Assembly: GCF_032854445.1 (NCBI RefSeq)
Contig: NC_088299.1
Coordinates: 7,974,324-8,038,323, forward strand
DNA length: 64,000 nucleotides
DNA from: Liolophura sinensis
Taxonomy: Eukaryota; Mollusca; Polyplacophora; Chitonida; Chitonidae
Direction of reading: 5' to 3'
Shown one piece after another: positions 38,021-49,519 of this stretch. Position 1 is the first letter of the stretch, and the number at the start of each line of letters is the position of its first letter. The notes below the pieces were generated by a model, which was given only the letters and a program-made list of their open reading frames with translations, had not been told where the DNA came from and ran no database searches. The position numbers and the translations under genes are program-made.

Positions 38021-38420
38021 GGGGAAACAGAGCAGTTCTATTATCATTCCACTGCCTGAATTCGGCAAGGGACACCGTATGAACGTGGCTTAATTGGCAA
38101 ACAAAGCAGTCCTATTTTCATTCCACTGCTTGAATTCGGCGAGGGATAAAGTGTGAACGTGGCTTACTTGGAAACAAAGCAGTCCTATTTTCATTCCGCT
38201 GCTTGAATTCGGCATGGGACACCGTATGAACGGGGCATAATTGGGACACAAAGCAGTCCTATTTTCATTCCACTGCCTGAATTCGGCAAGGGATAAAGTG
38301 TGGACGTGGCTTAATTGGAAAACAAAGCAGTCCTATTTTCATGCTCGAAATCGACTTGAGGAAAACAAAGCAGCTTTATTTTCATTCCACTCTTTGAACT
38401 CAACAAGTCTTACCGTGTAA
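38021..38420. repeat. About 73 bp tandem repeat, 5 copies plus decayed flanks
   Basis: The unit contains AAACAAAGCAGTCCTATTTTC, ATTCCACTGCTTGAATTCGG and AAGTGTGAACGTGGCTT, recurring at about 38,024, 38,098, 38,171, 38,245 and 38,320. Degenerate copies extend right to about 38,610 and perhaps left to 37,870. Confidence 0.85.
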
Positions 38421-38821
38421 ACATGGCTTAGTTAGGAAACTAAACAAAAAACATGCTCAAAATCGACAACTCACACTTTGTCTGCGCTGCTTGGGAAACA
38501 ATCAGTCCTATTGCCATTAGACTATTCAAATTCGACAAGTCACTCCGTGTCACTGCTTCATGTCACTTTTCAAATCCAACAAGTCGCAAGGTGTCAACGC
38601 GGCTGAAGACTTTAAAATTCATCCCATAGCGTTGCGTATATGCTCTCACGAATTTATGTTTGCAGTCCTAGGACGTCTTTATTCATTATTGTTATTTGTA
38701 TTGAGGGTCATTTGGGGGAAATAAAGAGAAATGCATCATTTAGTGCAGTTTTCCAAAGAATAGCTGGCAATAGCAAGCTCCCTTCATTTAAGTTCGACGT
38801 AAACGCTCAACTGGTTGTAGA

Positions 38822-39140
38822 CCGGCCCGGATAGCACAGTTGGTAGAGCGTCCGCTTTGGGACCGGTAGATCCAGGATCAATCCTTGATCGAGTCACGCC
38901 TAAGACTTTGGCGTTCAGCATGAAGGGGATAGTGCAACGACTGGTTGACCCGTATCAGTATAATGGCTCGGGCGGGGCGGCTTATTTGCCTTCGGTAAGT
39001 CGTCTCAGTGAAGCAGCACTAAATAAAAGAGCGGTGGAAATCCGTCCTGCAACAAGTAGGCACATTACACGTACATGCACCCTAAGGATTCCTTCGTCGT
39101 CATATGATTGAAAAATTGTTGAGTACGACGTTAAACCCCA
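38822..39140 (+). mobile_element. SINE family B, full length with small deletion
   Basis: Head CCGGCCCGGATAGCACAGTT, GGTAGAGCGTCCGCTTTGGG; body and GTACGACGTTAAACCCCAG end match the 15.4 kb copy. The segment AAAAGAGGAAGTTGTAACTT is missing. Confidence 0.88.
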
Positions 39141-39335
39141 GCTGGTTGTACCCAGTTACATCCAGTCCCTGGTGGCCATACGATTTTGGATTGAGCCGGT
39201 TTACATGTAACGACTGGGTTACACCACCTTGTTTCCCATACACGGGCACAATACAACTGTCGAGCCAAGTTGAGTTGGATTTCGAGCTCTCGTGTATGCC
39301 GGCCATAGCTGTTCGTGAGATAGCCTGGAATTTTG

Positions 39336-39491
39336 GGCTCCTGGGACGAGTTGTTCAAAAGTGTATGAACAGTTAACCCATTAACTTTGGCCTTGACTTC
39401 AAAGCCACCCGTATTGTGTTGGGAACAGACCGGTGTTAAGGTTTAAGCCTGAGGTAACTTTTAAGACACGCTTGAACAACCGGGCCCTGGA
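39336..39491. mobile_element. MITE with TIR CC.GGGCCCGGTTGTTCAA
   Basis: Left CCTGGGACGAGTTGTTCAAA, right (reverse complement) CCAGGGCCCGGTTGTTCAAG. Same TIR family as 49,027-49,273 and 56,780-56,972. Confidence 0.6.
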
Positions 39492-40596
39492 CCCTGTATA
39501 CTACAATACTGACTGAGATCGAAGCACGGAGGGTAATGACGACTGAAATTATTTCACTATTTGCTAGCCCTACACTGAAACAAATTTTCGTGGCAATAAT
39601 TAAATATGGAAAATTACTTTTTTACTGCATGCATAGGCAGTTATTTTTCCCTGAGTAGAAAAATAATTTCCTGTGTAAATAAGTATACGCATTTCTGTGG
39701 GCAAAAATATTTTTATATGAAAGACTTTCCTGATACACTGAAAAGCCGCCCTACGATCAAGAATATGTAGAAAATAAACTAAAGGTTGTAGGGCACTAAA
39801 TAGGCTATGTTGTCTCAAGACACGTATCCTTTGAAAACAAAACAATGAGAAAAACCAAGATTGTAAACGCCATCAGGTCAGCAAGCATTGTAATTAAATG
39901 GATACAATAAACAATTCAATCAATATATATATAAGGATTCGTCTAACAAAAGCGAACCGAGCCCATCCGCCATGGCTACAGCAAGAAATACGATATTGAA
40001 GTCATTTGTCGAATTTAAGCTGCAATGCATCAGTATCAAGTATTGATCGATGTTAAACGCTTTATCTCTCATGTGTAAAACAAAGGAATATCGGATGCAT
40101 CTTTTATAGGCTGAAGACTGTAAATACAGATTAATCACTGTCGCTCGACAAATCAATATCATATCATATCAACATGACAAATGCTAACAAGTACCTCCGC
40201 AATGAACTGATTTCCACACAGGAAGTCAGCATAAGCTGGACTTGAACTCACAGCGGCCGCATTGGTATATAGGTGGAGAGTATGAGGTACCAGAAAATAG
40301 ATTCCTAACATACAGGACCTCATATGGTAAGACGGGAAATCGGTCCCAGTGCAAGAAACTGTGCACCTCAAGAAGCGCAACTGACTATAGTTGTGAGTGA
40401 CAGCCGGTGACACACTCGTAAGGCTTCTTGTTTTTTTTTCAGTTCTGTTTGACTCCTCTTTTTCTCCTATATGGCACACATTCACTTAAGCAACGTATAG
40501 GTCATAAAATCGAAAAATGGTAGCCTTGAAATATCTTTTTTTTTTTATGTTAGACACTGTAGAGTGGGGAAAATCACTGCGCCACAAATGTAGCAA
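39492..40596. other. No gene seen; SINE A scrap at 40,206-40,272
   Basis: The scrap reads GCATAAGCTGGACTTGAACT and CACAGCGGCCGCATTGGTAT, the B-box region of SINE A in reverse. The rest is unrecognised. Confidence 0.5.
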
Positions 40597-40801
40597 TTTT
40601 TCAGTCACGTGACGACGAAGGAGTCCTTAGAGTGTATGTAATGTGCCTCCTTGTTACAGGACGGATTTCCACCGCTCTTTTATCTAATGCTGCTTCACTG
40701 AGATGACTTACCGAAGGCAAGTAAGCTGCACCGCCTGAGCCATTATACTTACACGAGTCAACCAGTCGTTGCACTATCCCCATAACGCTGAACGTCAAGC
40801 G
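40597..40801 (-). mobile_element. SINE family B, 5' truncated
   Basis: Reverse complement of the SINE B body: TTTTTCAGTCACGTGACGAC, GGACGGATTTCCACCGCTCT, GAGATGACTTACCGAAGGCA, CAGTCGTTGCACTATCCCC. Confidence 0.85.
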
Positions 40802-41814
40802 AGAAAAAATTTTGAGCAAGCAGTTCTCCACAAATCAATTAAATACTTATATAACAAATATTCAGATCTATACTTCCGCTACGCATAATATGTTAATGTT
40901 AATGATAGCTAGAGGACCACGTGTGCTCTCAAGCAGGATTCACGTATGATTTCGCTATATTTACCACACGTTACGTAATAACATGGAATAGCAATTATCC
41001 ATTCTAATTCTTAATAACACTTAATTCATAATAACACTTATTTAAGGCAAGACAGCCTATATCTTTACTCACGAAGAAAGTATGTTGCAAAAGAAAAAAA
41101 AGTTTCAACCTCTTCCTTGAGGTGCAACTTCTTCTTAGTGACGTTTTCTTTTCCTGTTCTTTTTTTTTTTTTTTTTTGGAAAACATATTTACTCACCAGA
41201 TCTCAGGTCATATAGGCCTACTACATCGTTTACAGGTTGAGACTAGATGCAAACTAGCAGTACATTTTATTAACAGTTCACTGTACCATGAAGGATACAT
41301 GGACCATGGAAGAAATACGGATTTTCAGCTCGCGAAAATATGACAAAACTGATCACATTATAAAATATATATTTTTCTGGTTAAAGTTGATCTTCATACT
41401 ATAAATTAAAGACACACTGCCTCGAATGAACAAAAAAAATTGGCGTTTTTGATCGACAATGCATTTTTGTCGGGACCATCTCTTTTATGGCCATATAACT
41501 TCGACCAAATTTTATACCCCTGATTTGGAAATTCACAGAATGATGCTATGATTTTGAAATTTGCACTTGGGCCGATTCTCCGCTTTACCGTACAAGGTTC
41601 TTTAGCAGCTGCCGAACCACTGAGAGCTGGATTCGAATCATGGACCTCTTCAGCCATGCAGGGGCTGATTGACTGGGTAGAAAACGCCGCTTTAGTCACA
41701 TGAATCAGTGAAGATCCCAATCGAACTGATTGGCCATACTGTGTCCATGTTGATTCTTAACTGATAAATGCCAGCGAGAGGAATCACTGCTGATCTTCTC
41801 AACAGAGTTATTTG
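40802..41814. other. No gene seen
   Basis: The minus-strand frame 41,406-41,720 has no recognisable protein motif. Around 41,630 GATTCGAATCC appears on the minus strand, so this may be another tRNA-derived repeat. Confidence 0.4.
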
Positions 41815-41985
41815 AAGCCCTGCGGTCGCTGTGAGTTCAAGTCCAGCTCATGCTGGCTTCGACCACACGTGAAAAAGTCTTTCAGCAACCTGCAGATTGT
41901 CGTGAGTCCCCCCCCCCCCCTCCTCGCCGCCGTCGTAGAAGTGAAATATTCTGGAATAAAACACCAATCAAATTAATAAATAGAT
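41815..41985 (+). mobile_element. SINE family A, diverged
   Basis: CGGTCGCTGTGAGTTCAAGT, CAGCTCATGCTGGCTTCG, TTTCAGCAACCTGCAGATTG, a C run, CGCCGCCGTCGTAGAAGTGA and AAACACCAATCAAATTAATA. Confidence 0.8.
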
Positions 41986-43139
41986 ATAAAAAGCCAGATA
42001 ATTAACAGTTAGCATTTTAAAGGCCTGGTGGCTTTTACGTATGGCATGTTTTCTATGCTAACGCATTCCAAATAATTATGAGTCCAGCCGTCAAAAACAG
42101 AGCTAGTGTGCCAAAACCTATAATAATCGTCATTAAGGATTAGTATCTACAACGTGTAATTGTGCTAGACACGATCAGACAGGAGCTGGTTTCGAGCCCG
42201 GCAACTCAGGTCCTATAGCTGACTGAGGGAACTATGCCACATATTTCATGTACAACCATGCTCCGGTATACAGTGGTAAGAAACTTGTCTACATATTACA
42301 GAAAATGAAATTAGTGAGATTTAAGTCGGTTTAATTGGAAACCTTTCCCAAGCTGTGTTGTCTATTCTCCATCCCTGCCTTTGTTACTGCGCAGGAAACC
42401 CGATTAAGGTGATATATTTGTACTAGGTAACTGGTGGCCGAATGTCGCTAGCGCAAAAGCGCTACCAACGGCATAAAAATAGTATAAAACCAGAGTATCG
42501 CAGATAGTGTGACATTTGGTTAATGGTTAAACGTATCCGATGAAACTGGCCTTGGAAATGATTACCATGTTCCATAATAAGGCTAGCACATTTGTATTTA
42601 TTTAGTGACTTATTTATTGGATTTGTGTCTACTGACATATTTCACGAAAAACTTGAGTGCCCAGAGTGGTCAGTGACTTTCATCTAACAAATCTACTGAC
42701 ACCGTGCGCCGCGCTCAACAAGTGATTTACTTACCAAAAAAAAAAAATTGCCATGCATTTTGTACAAATTTCCGTTATAATATCAGTGTCAGTTATGTTT
42801 TTTTGTTTTTTTTTCTCAATAAGTCGTGCTCACGAGATAATTGTCCAAATAAAATCCGCAATTATGATGTGCGCACGAGATCTTTAAGTCGTTCGCCACT
42901 TCATAACCATCTCGAGAGCACGAGATAATTGACCAATAGAAAAAACAGATAGAAATAAAAACTGAAACGTTAAAAGTTGTGTTGTTATATTTTTTTTCTG
43001 TTCACAGTTCTTTTCTAACCTTGTCGCTTTTACTCCCCCGTCGGTTTCAACAGCGTGTTTTTTAACATTTTTTAAACAAATTCTGTTATTTCAACAAACA
43101 GCTGGAAATTCTGTGGTAGTCAGCCTTTCTTGCGCATAA
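41986..43139. other. No gene seen
   Basis: AT-rich. Includes repeated CACGAGATAA..TTG..CCAA motifs between 42,830 and 42,935. No coding similarity. Confidence 0.45.
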
Positions 43140-43205
43140 GATGTTTTTTAGGTTCCACTTACTCAGCTTGATTTGGATGTAGACCTTGGTAACGTTTTCC
43201 GTTCT
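43140..43205 (-). repeat. Partial duplicate of the GPCR C-terminal coding end
   Basis: On the minus strand, AACGGAAAACGTTACCAAGG then TCTACATCCAAATCA and GCTGAGTAA repeats, just past the stop of the GPCR at 43212, the sequence of its own last about 80 coding bases (GAAAACTTCACCAAGGTCTA, CAACCAAATCAGG, GGCTGAGTAA). Confidence 0.7.
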
Positions 43206-43211
43206 ATTTAC

Positions 43212-44645
43212 TCAGCCGTTGAAACTGGTAACGCTGGTTAGGCCTGATTTGGTTGTAGACCTTGGTGAAGTTTTCTGACGCCATGGACAAAGAAGCTGAA
43301 GTATAGCTCTTCTGACAGAGACACTACAGGCAGTGTACATCGCAAAGTTAAGGACCGTATTGGTATCAGAAAGCAAATTTGAGACGATAATAAAGGACAT
43401 AAACCTTTCATCATTATGGACTTGCCTACCCAAAATCGCCACAATTAGAGAAGCCACTGCAGAGCATGTGTGACTGAAGAAGAAACAAGCCACTATGCCA
43501 ATGAGCATGCGTGTGATTTGGATATCTCGCGACATCGTGTTGTTTGAGCTTAAGTCGTTTCTTTGTGCGTGCTGTATGCTTTCGTTGAAATGACGCGATT
43601 TTCTGAGACCACGGATTATACAACAGTTCATCAGCGCTAAAATGGTAAATGGAATCGCTACACATATTATGAATTTAGTCCAAAACAGCGCTGCATTTAT
43701 TTCTGGTGTTCGTCCATGTACCGTCAGCTCACTCTCGTAGTACGTAGCATTGGTGTCGACGTCTATGCGGGCAGACGGTGTTCTAACGAAGAAATAAGGC
43801 GAATTGGAAAAAATACTAAGTAGAAACACAGACGTCACAGCCATCTTGGCTCTCCGTTGGGTGCAGATGACCTTGGCTTTGATAGGGTAACACACGCAGA
43901 TGAACCTCTCTGTGGTCAGACAAACCGTGATCCATATGCTCGAAGTTAGAAACGTATACACAAGCGGGAAAACGTAACAAAGCCAGAAGGCATGCACAGT
44001 TTTTGCGGTGGGTTGGTTTGCTACGCTTGGGTAGGCCTGGATAGCGTACGGGACCGCGGCTATCTGCGCGAAAACGTCGGAGACCGCCAATGCCATGAAG
44101 AAAGCGCTTGTGCTGGATTTGAGAGCTCCCTGGTACAGTACTGTCAGAGTCAGACTGTTGCCCACCACACACACAAACACGAGGCACGGCAAATATATAC
44201 CATAGCCCATGAAGAAAATGATCTGTTGGATTCGTCGTCCTTCAACAGAGTTTTCTCTCCTGTTGTCAGGAGGTGTGGATATAAGATATTCAGATGTAGA
44301 CCACTTACCATCAGATATAGACCCCAGACCATCAGATGAGAGCCCCATGCTATCAAATGAAGACCCCAGGATTGCAGATGAGGACTTTTGCCGGTAAGAC
44401 GCAGAGATCGGACTGTCCGATGAGGAGCTCGGGCTCAATGACGTGGACATTTTACATCCAAACGACGACCCTGCGAATCTAGTTGTCCAGTTGAAACTAT
44501 TTTCTTCAACATTTTCTGGACAAAGCGAGTTGTTCGTAACATCATGTGAAGAACCGATGCCAGTCGGTACGTTCAGAGACTCATCGGAGGAAACGGACAA
44601 GATTCCAAAGAGAAACCATCCCAGAATAAGGCTCCTTCTGTCCAT
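43212..44645 (-). CDS. Class A (rhodopsin-like) GPCR with signal peptide, 477 aa
   Basis: A single-exon seven-helix receptor. The start is the ATG at 44645 in an ideal context (CATACCATGG). Seen: signal peptide MDRRSLILGWFLFGILSVSS; a Ser-rich N-terminus to about 135 with N-glycosylation sites (NNS, NWT); TM1 about 143-170 with GNSLTL; TM2 180-200 with LAVSDVFA; TM3 ending TTERFICVCYP (ERF for DRY); TM4 267-287; TM5 318-345; TM6 376-404; TM7 415-437 with NTVLNFAMYTA. It shares with the GPCR at 16.3-17.6 kb the TM5 FW..FI..VAIPF pattern and the TM6 block DIQITRML..I...FF....SAVAS, so the two are paralogues. It also lacks a Cys in loop 2 and a TM6 Pro. Probably a peptide receptor (FMRFamide-receptor-like); the ligand cannot be told. 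Confidence 0.9.
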   Translation of the reverse strand: MDRRSLILGWFLFGILSVSSDESLNVPTGIGSSHDVTNNSLCPENVEENSFNWTTRFAGSSFGCKMSTSLSPSSSSDSPISASYRQKSSSAILGSSFDSMGLSSDGLGSISDGKWSTSEYLISTPPDNRRENSVEGRRIQQIIFFMGYGIYLPCLVFVCVVGNSLTLTVLYQGALKSSTSAFFMALAVSDVFAQIAAVPYAIQAYPSVANQPTAKTVHAFWLCYVFPLVYTFLTSSIWITVCLTTERFICVCYPIKAKVICTQRRAKMAVTSVFLLSIFSNSPYFFVRTPSARIDVDTNATYYESELTVHGRTPEINAALFWTKFIICVAIPFTILALMNCCIIRGLRKSRHFNESIQHAQRNDLSSNNTMSRDIQITRMLIGIVACFFFSHTCSAVASLIVAILGRQVHNDERFMSFIIVSNLLSDTNTVLNFAMYTACSVSVRRAILQLLCPWRQKTSPRSTTKSGLTSVTSFNG

Positions 44646-45984
44646 GGTATGGTTCGCCAGCACGGTTAGCCGATAGTTCAGTCTTTCTTCAAAAAACGCC
44701 GTGAAATAGAGACCATTTGCCCAGGAGTAATCTCAATCCAAAATCTTGAAAAAAGAAGACCTGGTGTGGTCATAAGATAAAACAACGTATACCAGATTTT
44801 TTACTTATCATTCTAGATGAACGTTCCCGAACAAATGAATGACGTCCAGATAACGTTCCAGATATTAACAACGTGATAATCTAGTGATTACCTTACATTC
44901 ATATCTGTCAGATTAATTTACCGTCTTTTGGAAATCTTCCCTAATCCTATTATTTCATGTACATGCACGTAGGTAAATCGACTGTATCTTTGAGATATAT
45001 AAACCCTTGCTCGACGCATATTTCGCTAAATCTACCTGTCAAGACAATAGTTGAAAAGGTTAACCGATTAAACAACGCTAGGATTATATGACTGAAATTA
45101 ATGCTCTGCGTGTACAGAAAATATATGTCATAGAATCCTTTACAAACACATCAGCTTCTTAATTACTTTCTGGTGGATTCAGTGAGAACTGTATGACCCA
45201 AAACCTTTCTTGATTTCAAGAGTAAAACCGATAATGTTAGTTCTGCTCAAACATTTCTACCATCAGTTCTGACAGATCACGTGATGATTCGCCTTTGAAA
45301 CTGGTCGCGTCACATCTGCCCCGAATAAAACCATGAAGAGCCAAATCCCACAGAGATTGTATATAACGATTACTTTGCCCAGACAGAAAAGAAAGCTTTT
45401 CATACTTCACGTCTTCGGAAATAATAGAATGTCGTGATTACACGGTGAGATTTGTCACATAGAATCGTCGAATGATATTAGCTGAATGAAAGTGCGGCAT
45501 GTTTCAAACGATTAATCTTTACGCTAAAATCGATGGATAGTTTACACTTTAAGTGGGTACAAGTAATCACCTCACGGAGTTTACTCTCACAGCACTTACA
45601 CCACTGCATTTTTTAAAAACTTATTCTGCGCATGTCATGATGATAGGGGATTGAGAATAGTTTGATTAAGACCCTAAATGAGGAAAATTAATTCGTCGCT
45701 GCTCAGCTTTTACTCTCAGTGCTGCAGTTGTCATATTACATTCTTACGCAAACCAGGATTCCGCTGGTCAACTAAGCATCCTCAAGCATATGCCCTTTGC
45801 TTTGTTTTCACGTTATTATTTATTATACATTGGATAAAAATACAACCCTTTGGGTAATTAATATTAATAAAATGCAATTAACACTATTTGTGGGGTTTTT
45901 TTTGTTTTTTTTTTAAATTCCGCTTAGGTAATGGAGTCTAATGTAATATATAGAGATATAATGTAAGTTGCTACTATTTAAGCA
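44646..45984. other. GPCR upstream region; no gene seen
   Basis: The about 100 bases next to the start are conserved in the inverted pseudogene copy at 47.2 kb, so they belonged to the duplicated unit. No promoter motif is supported. Confidence 0.5.
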
Positions 45985-46325
45985 TCAAAACTAAGATTAA
46001 ACCCTAACCGAGGTAAATTGAAGGGGCCAGATTTTACCGATTACTTGTGACAATTTTTCAATGATATTTGCTACCGTATAAGGGGTTGCAAAGGTACATG
46101 GATGGCGAAATATCTACAATAGACGTTGTCCTCTATGCTTCGATGCCGTGCAGTCAGTTATGCAATATACCGGGTGCAGCAAACCGTCATGCTATATATA
46201 GAATTGTTAGAAAACCAGGAGCAGCGACGTCACTGTGATAGCGGGCAAAACGTTACACATAACCGGTGAAATCCGGCCTCCTGTCAATTTACCTCAGTTT
46301 GGGTTTTATTCCAACTGTTCATGGA
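45985..46325. mobile_element. Inverted-repeat element, about 60 bp arms
   Basis: Left arm AAACCCTAACCGAGGTAAATTG then GGGGCCAGATTTTACCGATT. Right arm in reverse: AAACCCAAACTGAGGTAAATTG then GAGGCCGGATTTCACCGGTT. The arm sequence is the same family as the copies at 24.2 and 24.65 kb. Confidence 0.65.
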
Positions 46326-46961
46326 AATGATTAAATAGTATCAACTTGCACATCACCTGGCACCAAAAGCGGAATTACGTCAAAAATAGAGGGGATACAG
46401 TTCATTAGATTTCATAAATGTATAAATACTAAAAATGCTTGCTTGTTGTTTCATTTAACAAATAATGGCATGAAAACAAATCATTTGACACAGATTTTGA
46501 TCTTTTATCTTCATTCGTCTATTATCATTTCATCAGCCGATACTTTTAATCGCTCATGTGTACGTCGCTTCATGCTAAATCGACCATAAGGCTATTTCAG
46601 TATCATAATGTTCCGAATGCATAAAGTAAAAAAGCTTTCTCAGTTTTTGGCAAAATAGAGACGTCAGGTCAATTTCTTTGCATTTGACACTTTATGCTTG
46701 TCCCGGCATTATGCTGCACACATCGTACACCTGATAAGACTTGTTACAAAGGTAGACGAACTTTCTCCAGATGCTGCCAACTTAGCACAGAAGTGTTTGC
46801 ATAGAACGTCAGATTTACCTATAAATCAAGAAAATTGTCAGGCCATGTATTTATCTCTGAATCTACAAGGAAGAAGTAAGTCTGTTAACAGCTTATGTGT
46901 CGGAAACAAACAAAAAAAAACAGAATGATATGAAATGGTTCTTTGTAGTAATATTCACAGA

Positions 46962-47108
46962 CACATTCATAAGGCATTGTAATTATAGCGTGCAGAAATG
47001 GAATCTTCCCCATTTCTTTCAATTCAAATAAGGCATATCGTTATTGTATGTATGGAGTTATAATATATATATATATATATATATATTACAATGCCTTATG
47101 ATTATGTC
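46962..47108. mobile_element. Short hairpin MITE
   Basis: TTCATAAGGCATTGTAATTA is inverted as TTACAATGCCTTATGATTA at 47,087, with an (AT)n run (47,063-47,086) next to the right arm. Confidence 0.6.
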
Positions 47109-47169
47109 AGTTAGAAAGGCCAGATGAGTTGCTTCAACTGGACGAAATTAAGCCTGGACTGTTTTAAAA

Positions 47170-48130
47170 GTTACTCTGGGGATTATGGTGAGCAGAATAC
47201 CTATATTTGACGATCTCCACAGTTTTCTGAAGAAAGATCAAACTATCAGAACCGCATATACTTGCAAACCACACGACGTACCCAAGAAACCTCATTCTCG
47301 GGTGGTTCCTCTATAGGATTTTGTCAGANNNNNNNNNNNNNNNNNNNNNNNNNNNNNNNNNNNNNNNNNNNNNNNNNNNNNNNNNNNNNNNNNNNNNNNN
47401 NNNNNNNNNNNNNNNNNNNNNNNNNNNNNNNNNNNNNNNNNNNNNNNNNNNNNNNNNNNNNNNNNNNNNNNNNNNNNNNNNNNNNNNNNNNNNNNNNNNN
47501 NNNNNNNNNNNNNNNNNNNNNNNNNNNNTTCCTCTATAGATTTTGTCAGATTCCTGCAGGGAGTTTCATGGCATCCTGAACGACATCGGTCCCTCACAGG
47601 GTACTAGCTTCATCTGCGTGTGTTACTCTATCAAAGCCAAGGTCATCTGCACCCAACGGAGAGCCAAGATGGCTCGTCTGTGTTTCTACTGAGTGTTTTT
47701 GCCAACATACCCCATTTCCTGGTAAGCAACCCTTCTGCCCGCATAGACGTCGACACCAATGGTACATACTACGAGAGTGAGTTGTCGGTATATGGACGAA
47801 CACCAGAAATAAATTCAGCGCTGTTTTGGTCTCATTTTATAATATTTGTGGCGATTCCATTTACCATTTTAGCTCTGATGAAAAAGCGCGTCATTTATAC
47901 GAAAGCAAATCAATAGGGATGGAAGGGGATTCTTCGTCAACGTTTCAAATCTTCTGGCTAACATCAATGCGGTTCTTAACTTCGCTATGTACACCGCCTG
48001 TAGTGTCTCTGTAAGACTTCGCCTTCTTTGTCCATGGCGACGGAAAACGTTATCAAGGTCTACGACCAAATCAGGCGTAAACAGCGTTAAAGGTTTCAAC
48101 AGCTAAGAACGGAAATAGAACGGAAACAGT
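47170..48130 (+). pseudogene. Inverted, broken copy of the 43.2 kb GPCR
   Basis: Left of the N gap, GAAGAAAGATCAAACTATCA, CTCATTCTCGGGTGGTTCCT and CTATAGGATTTTGTCAGA match the 5' UTR and signal-peptide region of the intact gene; the start ATG is ACG here. Right of the gap it resumes in the same region, then jumps from the N-terminus (GGCATCGGT.C.TCACA) directly to the end of TM3 (TTCATCTGCGTGTGTTAC), losing the N-terminal domain and TM1-TM3. A 4-base deletion in AAGATGGCT..CGTCTGTG shifts frame. NPSARIDVDTN and ALFWSHFIIFVAIPFTILAL are then readable. About 25 bases are lost after ILALM, and TM6 is gone; NAVLNFAMYTACSVSV and TKSGVNSV remain. It is clearly non-functional and lies 2.5 kb from its source in opposite orientation. 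Confidence 0.9.
47329..47528. other. Assembly gap (200 N)
   Basis: Exactly 200 N. The bases on either side are nearly the same (TTCCTCTATAGGATTTTGTC and TTCCTCTATAGATTTTGTCA), so the contigs probably overlap and the gap may have no real length. Confidence 0.95.
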
Positions 48131-49026
48131 GGAAATGGCTGACAAGATGACATTTGTCCCGGAACTTGCAAATGTTAGAGCATTTGTTGTAAGAAAATAT
48201 CAACATACTGTAATTTTTCAACCTTTTCCCATGTTTGCAAGATGTTTATTCAACCATATTCTGAGCGTACTACATTTTTAAAGCCGTGAAATTAACCACC
48301 AAATTTTTTGGAAAATTCAAATTAAAAAGGTTTGTAAAATTCACTGAAAGTTGCTTTTTTTATATGCCGAGAGATTGAGGCCTTAGGTGAGTGTACTTCA
48401 TGGAGTGACTTTGATAACGGGAAATGAAATGTACCTTCTGTTTGTGTTACGATGTGTACGTCTTCCTCTTACTAAAAGTGTACTAGTCTATTGCTGGAAA
48501 ACAACCTTGACATGGAATTTCACGAATCGGCGAGATAATACTGTACTTTGACAAGCCCTCTTCCGAGTGTGATAAAAATACCAAACTCAGTGTCACTTTC
48601 GCCCATTATTTTCCGGCCCTGATCGTCATTATATACTGACCTTTTCCATTCGGGTCAACCATCGTTCCTTGACCCTCACTTATCAATTGTTAAGTCCACA
48701 CTTTCTCTGTAACTGTGAAAGGTTTTTTACATTAAAGTTCCGGTAAACACTATAAAAATAGGCGAACACATGTCTCTAAACCCGGCCATTACCAGAGCAT
48801 ATATAGACAATGTTTATGTATATATTGTTGATGTCGGCACTTTCATATAAATACTTCGTCCTTGATATATTAAATACCAGCCATTACGGTATGGTTCCTC
48901 AAACACTGTCTCAAATAAATACTAAGGACTCAGCCTAAATGAAGATTCAAGATTGCAAAGAGTGTCTTTAGAGTCCACACTATATATAGTTATAAGCTGA
49001 CAGAGCTAATGCCGCTAACTGTACCA
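48131..49026. other. No gene seen
   Basis: AT-rich, unrecognised. Confidence 0.45.
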
Positions 49027-49273
49027 CCAGGGCCCGGTTGTTCAAAACTGTTTGAAGACTTAATACCAGTTTTAACTTTAATCCAAGTACTTAAAGCCCA
49101 AGCCCAAAAAATAATTGCATTACAGTATATTAAATATGCACTAAGCCTGCTGCGGTTATACTTTAGACTTTGGTCAGCTGTATTGGCTGCTGAATTTGTC
49201 TAAAAATTTTAATTATAAAATTGACTTAATACCAGTTTTAGCTAATACACTTCGGAACAACTTGGTCCTGGAA
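49027..49273. mobile_element. MITE with TIR CCAGGGCCCGGTTGTTC
   Basis: Left CCAGGGCCCGGTTGTTCAAA; right reads inward (reverse complement) CCAGGACCAAGTTGTTCCGA. GACTTAATACCAGTTTTA occurs near both ends, in the same sense. Confidence 0.65.
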
Positions 49274-49519
49274 GGTATAATGCTTATAGCCACACAGAGG
49301 TCCACAAATAAAAAACCGTCAGATACAGGGTTTCTTGATCACCCGGTTCACACAATCACCTAAATACTTACTGTTTATTCTACTATACTCTCTTTTCTGC
49401 CACTGTTAAGCGCACTGTTTGCTGTGTAGCCAAGCAACTGTTACTCATACACTTTACATGGAATCTTGTCTTAGTAATGACTGATTGATTGATTGACAAT
49501 CAATCGCTAGGACACATGT

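Noticed and set aside
37756-38075. Minus-strand frames (82 and 100 codons) considered as an exon ending in CATACAG|GTATTT
   Set aside because: The sequence overlaps decayed units of the 73 bp repeat, and neither frame resembles a known domain.
41406-41720. 104-codon minus-strand frame
   Set aside because: No motif or signal; contains a B-box-like GATTCGAATCC, so probably repeat-derived.
43992-44339. Plus-strand frame of 115 codons inside the second GPCR
   Set aside because: Shadow of the GPCR coding strand.
47262-47597. Frames running across the N block
   Set aside because: Translated N residues only; the sequence belongs to the GPCR pseudogene.
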